Shown: positions 51,772 to 64,000 of the stretch, one piece after another
How the letters are laid out: every line of letters starts with the position of its first letter
Numbering within the stretch: the first letter of the stretch is position 1
From: Centrapalus pauciflorus
Taxonomy: Eukaryota > Streptophyta > Magnoliopsida > Asterales > Asteraceae
Assembly: GCA_020465985.1 (NCBI GenBank)
Contig: JAANYP010007543.1
Coordinates: 124,001-188,000, forward strand
Reading direction: 5' to 3'
DNA length: 64,000 nucleotides
Translations under genes and position numbers: made by a program
The notes under the pieces: generated by a model
Seen by the model: only the letters and a program-made list of their open reading frames with translations
Told to the model about the DNA's origin: nothing
The model's database searches: none

Positions 51772-53075
51772 CTAGTTTATAACACACGTATTACGCGTAT
51801 ATTTTTAATTAAATTTATTTATATAAAATTTATATGAGTAAAAATAAAAACATACAAAAATTAGAATTGTATTTATCTTTTTATTATTTACAGATTAAAA
51901 AATAGAGCATATTTATCTTTTTTAAAAATATCAAATTGTATTTTTCTTTTATTTTTTATAACTTGTAATTATCTTTTTGGTGAACGTAGAGGTGACACGT
52001 GACATTTGATGTTTTCCTTTATTATACATAATAATAGTAATAATTTCCACAACTAATTCAAACTTTTACATTTGGATCTAATTATTATTATTATGGATAA
52101 TAATGATAGATATTTATTTTAGGTAAACATTAATTTTAAATGTTACAAAATCTAATTTATTACTAATTAATTAATGAAAAAAATAAAGTCAAAATTTAAT
52201 GCAATTAAGTTAAGTTGTTAAATTTGGAAAAAGAGATGGAAAAACAAAATTTTCTTGTATTGTAGAAGTGACATATGACATGAATTGTTTTATTTTATTA
52301 TAATATATAGGTTAATCAACTCATGTATTACATGGGTTGATTTAGAAAATACATATTTTTTTATATATTAAAAAATTATTATAAAATTTATATATAATTA
52401 AAATAAAAAATTGAAAGCTAGTTAAATTAAAGATAAAAAATTACTTAGTTGTTTGATATTAAATAAAAATATATTATTATATTGTATTATTAAAAACAGA
52501 TAATATGTGTTTTCAAAAAAATGTTTTTTATAATTTTTATTAACTTCAAATATGAAATATCAATGTAAAAAACAAAAAACTTTAATTTTGTGAATGTGTA
52601 TATATTTTGAAAATGACAAAATATAAAAATGGAATATATGAAAATCAACAATCAAAATTTATCATATTCACAACTGAAGTTTTATCAATTAAATTTTTAA
52701 ATCTTGTTAGCAAAATAATTAACAAAATGTTTAACTTTATTTACTAAAATTCTACATTTAAATCTAAATTTTTACATTTGAATTTAACTATGATCATTAA
52801 GAATAATAATGACACATATTTATTTTAGGTAAATATTAATTTAATATTAATTCATTAATGAAAAAATTAAAATCAAAATTTAATGTAATTAAGTTAAGGT
52901 AGTAAATTTGGAAAATGAATTAAAAAAATGGCATAGGTATAATTATTGATTTTAATTAAGGGTATAAGAGACATTTCATAAATAATTATGAGTTGTCATT
53001 GATCTGGACCATTGATTTCTTTCCATCCAATAGTTCAGAAACTACAAGTGATTTTCTTATTATATATAGTATAGA
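51772..53075 (-). mobile_element. Helitron, 1,304 bp, uninterrupted copy
   Basis: On the minus strand it runs from TCTATACTATATATAATAAG (53,075) to CTAG (51,772-51,775), between host A and T. The 3' hairpin is ACGCGTAATACGTGT. It is collinear with 28,278-31,548 but lacks the foldback insertion. No Rep/helicase gene. A second hairpin (CAACTCATGTATTACATGGG) is internal to both copies. Confidence 0.88.
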
Positions 53076-53189
53076 TTTTATTTACATTTATCATTTACAT
53101 ATTCCTAAATTAATATTTCTTATTTAAATTAATTAGGAATTAGATTTGAAATCAATCATATTGAATTTAAAACAACTTACAAATTCAAA

Positions 53190-53695
53190 CTAAGGTGTTG
53201 TTTGTTTAGAAAGAGTCTAATTATCTGAAATCTGATGTCACATCTGAAACTTAAGAGGCGACCTTAAAGTCTGAAGTCTGAAATCACGTATGAAATTTAA
53301 AAGGTGGTCTTAAAGTCTGAATTCTGAAGATTTAAGACTATTAATTAAATTTTAAATTTATGTATATATTATATTTAATTAATTTATATAACTAACATAT
53401 TAAGTATTTTAATATTTATAATTAATTAACTTAAACAATTTTTTTTAATAAATTAAATTGAATTTAATGTTTTTTGTTAAATAAAATATTGATTTATTTT
53501 AGAAATAAAAAATTTCAGATATTAATTTTCATACCTAAATTTGAAATGTAACAAATAGTCTGAAATCTTTAAAATCTGAATTTCACTTAAGTCTTATATG
53601 TAACAAATAGTTTTAAATTACTTAAGATCTAATATTTGAGATTTAATATGAATTAAGATATGAATTTGTCAAAACAAACGGAATCTAAAGCTTCA
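53190..53695. mobile_element. Probable MITE (TTTGTTT ends)
   Basis: Left border TGTTGTTTGTTTAGAAAG and inverted right border GATTCCGTTTGTTTTGAC, with repeated TCTGAAGTCTGAAAT blocks inside. No target duplication resolved. Confidence 0.4.
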
Positions 53696-54540
53696 AAATT
53701 AAATCATATTACATTACATTTATTGTTATTAATATCTATTTTGTTATATTAAAATAAGTACAATACAATACATAAAAATATTTATATATTACTATTGTAA
53801 GTATAATATGAATATAAAAAAATATGATTTAAATTAATCCATGTAACACTAAAATATTAAAATATATATACACAAGTCTCCAATAGGATAATGAACATTG
53901 TAAACGAACATCAAATGCCTACCTAATTAAGTAGTTTTCAAAATATCCACCAATTAAGTTAGGAAGATTACGTTCGGAAAAAAAAACCTAGGATGATGCT
54001 AAATAAACCTTATTGTAATCACTACGAGTATTTTTGACACGACTAGTTGTAGCTTTGAGCTGGAGCTTTTGGGAGCTATAGCTTTTTAAAAGAACTTGAG
54101 CTTTTTATTTTCTTAAAAATGTATTGGTAAAAATAACTGTAGCTGTAGCTATAGCTTTTACTATTAAATGATATAAAAAGACATTGGTATTAACTAAAAG
54201 TTGTAGTTTGTGATTATTTAGTGTCTCCTATCTTCTTCTTCTAACTTTGTCTTTCTTGTCACCTAAAATGTCATCAAAACTTTATAAGCTTAAAAAAAAC
54301 TCATAAAAATACAATGCTTATTTAGACAATCATAGTATAAGATAGCTACACAATTATACCTATCACCAGACATCAATAAGAATAATATCTAATGAGTATA
54401 AGTTACTGAGTACATCTTCAGTTATCACTTATATTTATAGATGAGTTGGTAGGAATGCCAAAAATTTATAAACATATAAGTTGACGGTAAAGAAAAAGAA
54501 CTTAACTATTTATTTAAAATTTTAATTGCTTCGAATTTCA
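53696..54540. other. Spacer, no gene seen
   Basis: AT-rich. Reiterated GTAGCTGTAGCTATAGCTTTT-like and GAGCTTTT-like motifs at about 54,040-54,160 suggest a small repeat element. No gene. Confidence 0.4.
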
Positions 54541-54549
54541 TTCAGCGAA

Positions 54550-54725
54550 TCAAAAGGGTCCGAAGGATGATAGGGTTTGGGTGGAAATGCATGAAGCAAC
54601 ATTGCTTATAAAAGGGACCAAAGGAAGAATGAGTACAATGATTTTTGTAAGCATTTAAGCATTTAATGATTTTTGTAAGTATTTAAAGCATTTAATGATT
54701 TTGAAGGGGAAGCAATTTTAGCCCT
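54550..54725 (-). pseudogene. 5' fragment of the duplicated PARP-fold-like gene
   Basis: On the minus strand, TTTATAAGCA followed by CATGCATTTCCACCCAAA matches the promoter and first codons of the gene whose exon 1 begins at 58,311 (shared TATA-like box, 5' leader and start region). Similarity fades after the first 30 codons. With the fragment at 49,140 it marks a torn tandem copy. Confidence 0.55.
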
Positions 54726-55297
54726 TAGTCCCCTACCCATATTATAAGGAGTAGGGTGTCCTTACTCCTTACCGTACGATCCCTCTAATTAACTTTGTCA
54801 ACTAAATCGGTTTCGAGTTATTAGATTTGTATCGATCTAATTTTGATCTGTTTATTTTTACGTTTGATAGGATTTATGTTCGAGTAAAATTTTAAATATC
54901 TTTTAAAGTTATAGATATTGTTTTATTTGTTGAAGGGCAACCATGAGCCACCCCCGTGTAGAAGTACGATAATGTGCCTTCTTGATTTGAATCGTAGCTT
55001 GATGACAATTCAAGCTTAATTCGTATTTGTTTTACGGAATGGAATCTCAAAAGATTGAAAACTTAACTTAGAATCCTTAGGTCTCATTTGGCTTTGAAAT
55101 AATCGTAGCTTGATGACAATTCAAGCTTAATGTACAAAATTATAAGTAACCAAATGTTAGGAATCTAAATTTTTTTTTTTTTTTTTACAAATAGCTAGGT
55201 CTAGGAATGATAAATTTCTTTGACTATAGATTTTTATACAATTTAAAAAAGTTTTAATTCATTTGTTTTGTAATTTAAAAGTTCAAACACACATAAG

Positions 55298-55369
<72 letters not shown>

Positions 55370-55646
55370 AAATTTCATTCCGTAAGACTAACAGGATCTT
55401 AACATGTTTACATTTGGTGGAGAGAGGGGTAAGGCTCGGCGTTGAAGATCGACTAAACGTATGGATTTTGAATATTTTGATCTAAATATAACAAATATCT
55501 TAACCTTAGATTTTGATGAACTTAAATTAATATTTTAATCATTTCTATTTGTAATCTAAAGTTTCAAACACATAAAAAATATATTTTAAATTTCAAATCA
55601 TTCAAATTTCATTCTAATGAACAAAACTCAACCCGAGAGTTCTAAA
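54726..55646. other. Spacer with a 30-bp direct repeat and TA array
   Basis: ATCGTAGCTTGATGACAATT followed by CAAGCTTAAT occurs at about 54,992 and 55,103. A TA array lies at about 55,303-55,370. No gene recognised. Confidence 0.5.
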
Positions 55647-55907
55647 TCATCTATCGAAAATTAACTGATAAAACAACCTCGAATAGTTAAAAATGTCGAC
55701 AAAAACATATCGACCAAATTTAACTGTAAGTAGATACATACAACTTAGAAGCTCAATTCGGATTAGACTTAAAAACTCCAGATCAAAAATTTTACAAAAA
55801 TATATAAGGATTATATACAACTTATAATTCGCACTCGCTATCGATGTGGAGACGGAGTTCTTTGCTACGATAATCACCAAATGATCGAACTCTCGAGCTG
55901 TTAGTAC

Positions 55908-58311
55908 TTAGTAGTACCTGCAGTTTAAAGTTATTACGAAACACGGTAGTACTGCGCTCGGGTTTTTTACAAACAAGTAGTTCGATTCTACTCCTGTGAT
56001 AGAATCAAAGTCACCTTCGAAGTCCCTATCAACCATATCGATAACTCTTCCCGTAATCACTCGACAAACCATGATCGCCATCTTCACATTCGTAATCGCT
56101 TCATTCGCATTAGCATTGATAAAATCTTGGCAACTCGAGCTCAACCATATTCCGGTTTTCTTCATCGCGGTGTAAAAATCTGATTTGGTTATGTTGCAGA
56201 TGCTGCATTTCGAGTCTCGCCTGAGCTTGGACGTTATGAAATGCTTACAGCGGGCGAGTTTTGTGCCGTAGAACAGTAACTGCTCGTTACCGTCCACGAT
56301 GTTTCTTGGGTGGTTCGTGTAATGCTCGAAAGCTCTGTTTTTCACACCCTCTCGGAATCTCTCGAATCTTTCGAGAGTTTCCTTTGAGTTATTAAGCTTA
56401 AGGACTTGGTTTATTTTTATCGAAAAGCTTGTGGTGTCCGTTGTCGTCGCTTTGAAGATCATCTCGATAACGTTTCTTGACGGGTCTCCGGTCTCTAGTA
56501 CCGTTGCTTGACTCGTTACTGTTCGAGTTTTAAGCATACGTATTAGTGTGATTATAGTTAACAAAAATATCAGGATCAAACTTTAAAAATCATCGTGTTT
56601 GTGAATATTTCGGTAAAAAAATTGTCGGGGTCGTAATAAAAAGGGTAAAGTCATACAATAGTAACCTACTTTTGAAAATTTATCAATATGGTACGTCTAC
56701 TTTTTTAAATGTCGATATGGTACCTGTACTTCAATTTTTCATACCGATATGACCATATATATTTGTAATAGACCCCTGTTTTTCATACCATTAGAACTCT
56801 GTTTCGTATGTAAAAACCGGGCTCTATTATGTAGAATGACCATATCGATACAGAATATTGAAGTACATGTACCATATAGACAATTAAAAAAGTAAACGTA
56901 CCATATCGATACATTTTCAAAAATATGTTGCTATTGTAAGACCTCAACCCTAATAAAAACTATCATGTTTACCTGCCGACACTGTTTTGCTTATTTTTGT
57001 TAATTTTATAAGTTATTAATATATTAAATATATTATTATTTTAATATATTTTGTAAGACTTTTCATATATAACCGTTGTTTATTTACTTTTTAATTTTTA
57101 TTAATAAAATCATTAAATGATTGTTTTATCTTTAAAATTTAAATAACTCATTGATGATTTAATTAAACATGTTCTATCTTTAATCAAGTTTTTAAATGTT
57201 ACTATGTTAGGCATTTGACTTCTATTCGAAGTGAAAAGATATGAATATAAATTTAATGGTTTTTTAAATCATAAAATTTGAGAAAACAAAAACTATATGG
57301 TTGTTGTAATTTTCTTTCTTCAATTTTAGTATCTACTTAATTCTTCATCATTGCTAAAGAAATGAAAAAATTAAATTTTAACTTGTATATTGATACAACT
57401 TGACAATTAATAGAGAATTTATATATTCTTTTCTTTTTTATTCTTTCTACCAAACACAAGTTTGATATATTTTTTTTTGCAAACTAACCTTCTTGTTTGG
57501 ATGATTACGAGTTTAGAAATGGATTTAGGTATACAAGAAAAGAAGACATAAAAGGATTGAGAGGAGAGAAAAAAAAAAGATATACATGTAGAAAGGTATT
57601 TAAATTTGGTAATGATTTTCATATATATGATTTAAAATATTCAATCAAATAAAAATTTTAAAACACAAATTTTTTTTATTTAAAACCCATAAAACAAACA
57701 TGTACACCTTAAATGTGTATCACAGTTTCGTCACAAACTAATTATTGGAAGTCGGCTAGAACCGCTTGCTTCGGGTTTTATCAAAAGTTCAAAAATCAGT
57801 AAGCATGCAATGAAACAATTACACAAATGATGCTTAGTAGTTGAGTTATGAGATTTTTTTTTAAAAAAAAAAAAAAAAGGTTCTTCTGAGTTCTACTACC
57901 GTAAGTTTCAACTACATGATGTTGTTTGACTTTAAAAAAAAGAAAAAAGTATGCAACAAAACTACAACTTCATATACGCTTACCATAAAACCAGTTTCTA
58001 GGGTACCCGTGGAGATCAAGTTCTTCATCACCTTCCGAGTTATTTCCTCGCATGATGTGTCTTTCCTCGCCTTGACAAATCACATCCGTTTGCTTGCCTC
58101 CACAACCCGCGTTCCCTCTCATCAAACCCCACAACACGTGCATTGCTTTTGCAGCCTGTAATTCGACTGCAACGAGTGCTCGAGTTGCCGTCGAATTGAG
58201 TGGCATTTTACCATGGCCAACATTAACAAGTTGGCTAGAAAACTCCATTTTTGAAAATGGAGTGGAGGGTAATGAGGGGTTTTTAATTTGGGTGGAAATG
58301 CATGGGTTCAC
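55908..58311 (-). CDS. Plant-specific PARP-fold-like protein, two exons predicted
   Basis: Exon 1 is 57,984-58,311 and exon 2 is 55,908-56,518; the intron starts GTAAGC and ends CGAACAG, and the phases match (312 residues). Exon 2 carries the body of a plant family whose members often have an N-terminal C2H2 finger: ETGDPSRNVIEMIF, LKLNNSKETLERFERFREG, DGNEQLLFYGTKL, CSICNI, MAIMVCRVITGRV, and the C-terminal NPSAVLPCFVI. The LLFYGT block resembles the HGT-type motif of ADP-ribosyltransferases, but the histidine is absent, so catalysis is doubtful. Exon 1 has a Gly/Cys-containing stretch (WGLMRGNAGCGGK) I do not recognise. A TATA-like TTTATAAG lies about 20-30 bp before the ATG at 58,311, which makes that start debatable; the Met in SKMEFSSQL is an alternative. 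A 308-bp MITE sits in the intron. The family is recognised from memory; the exon junction is inferred. Confidence 0.65.
56643..56950. mobile_element. MULE-type MITE, 308 bp, copy 1 (in intron)
   Basis: Long inverted ends (GGGTAAAGTCATACAATAG / GGGTTGAGGTCTTACAATAG), each followed by ATATGGTACGT blocks, and the exact 9-bp duplication TAATAAAAA (56,634-56,642 and 56,951-56,959). Confidence 0.9.
56960..57983. other. Rest of the predicted intron
   Basis: AT-rich, no repeat resolved; it lies between exon 2 and exon 1 of the PARP-fold-like gene. A 67-codon minus ORF at 57,419-57,622 is not gene-like. Confidence 0.45.
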
Positions 58312-58469
58312 ATGGCTACAAATATATGCTTATAAATGAGAATTATTATGAGTTTTGTATGTATTTGGTGCATTTAATGAAATTGAACTTATTTGGACCT
58401 ATTTGATGGTTCAGTTGATAAAAACCAGATGATTTCATAATTAACTTAAAAATTAGTGTTAAAATAAAG

Positions 58470-58766
58470 AGTTTATTATGAAAAAAACCAACATGTTTTC
58501 AGGTTTTTTGTGTTTTCGTCCCTCTGTGTTGTTTTTTTTTTCATAAAAGTCCTCAAGTTATTTTTTTCATTTTTGGTTTAGTGAAATTTGGACATTAGAA
58601 CCTGCTTTTTCAGTTTTTAAAAACCCGGGTCACAAATTAAACCGCGGTCTAATGTCCAAATTTCACTAAACCAAAAAAAAATAACTTGGGGTTTTTTATT
58701 AAAAAAAAATGGAGACACGAAAACGTAAAAAACGTGAAAACTTGTTGGTTTTTTCATAATAAACCC
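58470..58766. mobile_element. GTTTRTTATGAAAA-type MITE, copy 2
   Basis: Inverted ends GTTTATTATGAAAAAAACCA with the central ACCCGGGTCAC/AACCGCGGTC block. The flanks AAAATAAAG and TAAAATAAG nearly match as a 9-bp duplication. Related to 50,858-51,160. Confidence 0.7.
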
Positions 58767-60073
58767 TAAAATAAGTTAGGGTTAAAATTCAATACAAACT
58801 AACAAAGTTCAGATTTCATTTTGTTCACTGACAGATCGATCGACCGGTGGTTATGTGAAGGGTTAATTTACTCATAGAAAGAGAACATACTTGTGATAAA
58901 ATTTTTCATTGCACAAAAAACCTCAAACTGACTAAAACCGATCAATAAGGTTTTTTTCAAAAACGATGACTCGCGACCTGATGAACCGGCTACAATTTGC
59001 TGACCAACAATTCGTCTTCGACGAACCTTCTTTCCAACGAACTCATTTGTTTGTGTTTTGTGATTTAAATTCATTTTTTTGTAGATTTCTGTGTTCAAAT
59101 CTGTGTTTTTTATTGGAATTTATATTTTCGATGAAATTTTGGTGGTCAATGATCACTTGTTGATGGTGTCTGTGATTTTCAATTGCTTAAAACTAGTTTT
59201 ATCCCAATTCGATAAGATTTTACCGGTTGAGGGTGTTTTGTGCAATGAAAAATGTTTAGGGGTTTTAGTCACAAAAATGGATCAACTTGAGGGTTTTTTG
59301 CACAGTTATCCCTTTACTTTTTATCTTGAAATGAAAGAGATTCTTTTATAGAGGTGACAAATCAGACTCATTTAAGTAAACGGGTCAATGACCAAAACAT
59401 AAAATTATTACATAATATTTAAAAAAATTCAAAGCAATTAGTTTGATACATTGTTTTAGGATTTATTTTTTTAAAAACAAATTACGTTCTAAGTTAGTTT
59501 TTTTTTTATTACTTGACATTTCAATTCTTTGGTCCAGTGGGCTGAAATTGTCACATCTAATTTTTAGTTGTATAATGGTTACCTCAAACGATTATAGATG
59601 AATGCCTATAATTCTTTATTGGGTAACACTTTGATAACAAAAAATCTCTTCGTTTTTAAAGGCAAATTATAATTGAAAAATCGGAACCACAAAGTTTTTT
59701 TGTCCCTCTTCTTAATTTTTACTAATCACACACACCTTTACTCACATGATTTTTTGTTAATGACGTTAGACTCAATGACTAAAAGTTAATATCTTCTCTC
59801 ATTAAGAATTGGGATGAGTGATTAGCACTTGAGGGATGTGCATATAGAATTATCTTTAAAATATTACCCCATTGAATGATTGCAACGAAATTTTCTATAA
59901 TTTTAAATAAGATAAAATAATAGAATGTGTTAATCATCAAAAATAATTAGAGTGAGCAATAAATCTATGAAAACTCAGGGGTTTAATGATTAATTAATGA
60001 AAGTATAGAGTACAAGGGTTTATACATTAAATGATTTAATCAATGGTTTACTTATTAGTAGCAAACCTTTTCA
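58767..60073. repeat. Spacer with a possible MITE (GCACAAAAAACC blocks)
   Basis: Between about 58,860 and 59,350, CATTGCACAAAAAACCTC at the left and inverted copies (GGTTTTTTGCACAG, GTTTTGTGCAATG) at the right suggest an inverted-repeat element. Its overlapping short ORFs are not recognised. The rest is AT-rich without genes. Confidence 0.4.
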
Positions 60074-60082
60074 ATTATTTTA

Positions 60083-62046
<1,964 letters not shown>

Positions 62047-62055
62047 ATTATTTAA

Positions 62056-62533
62056 TTTAATGTAAACTACAAATTTCTTCCATGCAATTTACTATAAATT
62101 ATAAATTAGTTCGTTTAATTTAATTTTAAAAACTACACTGACAGTTCTTGTGGTTAAAATTTTATTACAGATTTCATCATTTAGTCATTTAAAATGATTA
62201 TTTCACCCTTACTTCTTTAATATTATTATTAAAGTTATTATTATTATTTCCATTGCACCCTATTCATCAGATCCTTAAATTTTCATTAAAAATTTATATT
62301 TTATAAAATGACTAATTTATCTAACAAACATTTGTGATTGTGAAATGCATCGATTTGGTGCTTTCACAATCTACAAATGAGTCCCTATGATTTCTCAAAA
62401 TTCACTAAATGGCCCCTATGATTTAAAAGTCAATTGCAGAATGGTTCCTATTATTTGTAACTTTTTTAATTTTTAAATGTTTATTTAAGAGTTAAATATA
62501 AAAAGGTCCCTATGTTTTGTATTAACTTCTATT
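62056..62533. repeat. Diverged GTCCCTATG-type terminal sequence
   Basis: Blocks such as TGAGTCCCTATGATTTCTC and TGGCCCCTATGATTT (62,370-62,460) resemble MULE-type termini seen elsewhere in the window. No complete element or gene. Confidence 0.4.
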
Positions 62534-62542
62534 TTCTTTTTT

Positions 62543-62847
62543 GGGGTAAAGCCATACAATAGTAACCTACTTTTGAAAATTTATCAATATGGTACGTCTA
62601 CTTTTTTAAATGTCGATATGGTACCTGTACTTCAATTTTTCATTACGATATGACCATATTTGTAATAGACCCCTGTTTTTTATACCATTAGAACCCTGTT
62701 TCGTATTTAAAAACCGGGCTCTATTATGTAGAATGACCATATCGATACAGAAAATTGAAGTACACGTACCATATAGACAATTAAAAAAGTAGACGTACCA
62801 TATCGATACATTTTCAAAAGTAGGTTGCTATTGTAAGACCTTAACCC
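62543..62847. mobile_element. MULE-type MITE, 305 bp, copy 2
   Basis: Close copy of 56,643-56,950 with the exact 9-bp duplication TTCTTTTTT (62,534-62,542 and 62,848-62,856). Confidence 0.9.
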
Positions 62848-62856
62848 TTCTTTTTT

Positions 62857-64000
62857 CTTGACTTTTAATTAAACAAAATCGGGTATGAGCGGTGATATAC
62901 AATTTAACTTTTTTTAATTTTTGACGACTTGCGTCTATCCCATCTGGTATGAGGGGTGATATGCAAATGAGAGGTCACGAGTTTAACTTCCGTCTGAGGC
63001 ACGTTTGAATTTATGGGGTGAAAGTAAGTTCTGAAGTCTCCATTTGTGGCAAATGGGTAGTTTAGGAGTAGCAATAGGTTAGTTTGCAGTTAAAAATAAT
63101 AATAAACAAAATCGGTCATTATCATCAAGGTTTAAATTCAAGATTGATCTCTTATCTATTAACTTTAATTAAAATACCTATTTTGTCATTATTTGTACTT
63201 TTGACCCTTCTAATTAAAATTTATTAACACCTCCTTATTATAATAAAACAAATAAATATAAAAATAATAATAATATTAATACTTTTAATCATTTGGAAAA
63301 AAAATACAATAAAAAAACATCTACACTTATATATTTGATTAAATATTTAAAAATTAAAAATTAATTGCTTCCACCTCAACTTGAAGAATTAAATAACCAT
63401 GATTCATTTTGTTTTTGTTTTTTTTTTTTTTTGGTTTTTACTTCTCTCATAAGATGCATATAAAATATCAGCTTTTGTCATTAATAATTTTTGTGTAAAA
63501 AAGAGGTGTAATATAGAAAAAAACAACATGTTTTTATGATTACGCGGTATAGCCTCACCGTGTTATTTTTTACCAACAAAATTTTCAAATTATTTATTTA
63601 TTTGTGATTTTTGAAAAAATTTTTTGCCAAAAAAAGTCATTAAGTTTGGGGGCTTTTCATGGAAAAAAAATATATAACATGTTACTTTTTTGTGGAAATA
63701 TTGGATTGGTTATAAAAAGAAAAAAACAAAAATTTTTATAGAAAACCAGAAAGAAAACTATAAGTTGAGGACCTTATTAGGAAAAAATAACATGGACAGA
63801 CAAAACCACATAATACATGAAAATATATTGTTTTGTTCATAAAAAAAAACCCTAAGAAAATAATATACATTAGGCATAATCAATTGAGCTAAACCAAATT
63901 CGTAAAAAAAAAAAAATATGTAGCCCATTAATGCTTAAACACATAAATGCATTGACGTCGTTGTCATCATTATGTTTCAATTTTTAAATCATAGTTTATC
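62857..64000. other. Window end, no gene seen
   Basis: A GGTATGAG(C/G)GGTGATAT block occurs twice (62,883 and 62,946). About 63,520-63,850 is a diverged relative of the GTTTRTTATGAAAA MITE family. Otherwise AT-rich. Confidence 0.45.

Noticed and set aside
57916..58339. Plus-strand ORFs over exon 1 of the PARP-fold-like gene
   Set aside because: The minus strand has the splice donor, TATA-like box and phase-matched partner exon; the plus ORFs are shadows.

Overview
The window is plant nuclear DNA, very AT-rich and dominated by transposable elements. Several signs point to a eudicot, most likely Asteraceae: an S1-type self-incompatibility homologue, introns with plant-style GT-AG borders, plant-type Helitrons and MULEs, and a long retrotransposon side-ORF that resembles those abundant in composite genomes. 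The family assignment is inference. No rRNA, tRNA or CRISPR was seen.

Layout. 1-3701: the 5' part of a minus-strand Ty3/gypsy element (broken gag, PBS, 2.47-kb LTR). 3.9-6.7 kb: a Helitron carrying a small MITE, then two hAT-type elements with clean 8-bp target duplications. 6.8-8.7 kb: a foldback element with a 9-bp duplication. 9.1-10.0 kb: a decayed Harbinger-type ORF1. 11.5-11.9 kb: an intact gene for an S1-like secreted protein (minus). 12.4-15.6 kb: further foldbacks and TA arrays. 15,614-23,343: a complete-ended copia-type LTR element (309-bp LTRs, TSD TAAAA) that has lost most of gag-pol but keeps the RNase H tail, a GTTTCGGTA minisatellite and a decayed extra ORF. 23,806-27,971: a MULE with 195-bp terminal inverted repeats and a perfect 9-bp TSD, holding a defective MURA transposase gene and a convergent GRF zinc-finger gene. 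28.1-31.7 kb: a three-level nest (MITE, Helitron, MULE-like foldback). 33.8-37.7 kb: a large palindrome split by a 2.2-kb foldback built from tandem GATCATTCAC units. 40.2-46 kb: microsatellites, a second MITE copy and a hAT element. 46.6-48.2 kb: a MITE, then a four-exon gene for a small plastid-type protein with paired CxxC motifs. 49.1-58.3 kb: a two-exon gene (55,908-58,311, minus) and the torn remains of a tandem duplicate of it (49.1-54.7 kb), separated by MITEs and a Helitron. 58.4-64 kb: MITEs and a 2-kb MULE-like element with a long AAT array.

Only three loci look like ordinary host genes: the S1-like gene (11.5 kb), the CxxC plastid-type gene (47.5 kb) and the two-exon PARP-fold-like gene (56-58 kb). 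The rest is mobile DNA at different stages of decay. The youngest insertions by sequence are the MULE (195-bp TIRs differ at 1 site by eye) and the copia-type element (LTRs differ at 3 of 309 sites by eye). The points most worth follow-up are the MuDR-like two-gene MULE with a GRF protein in the MudrB position, the palindromic-minisatellite foldback family, and the tandem-duplicated two-exon gene.
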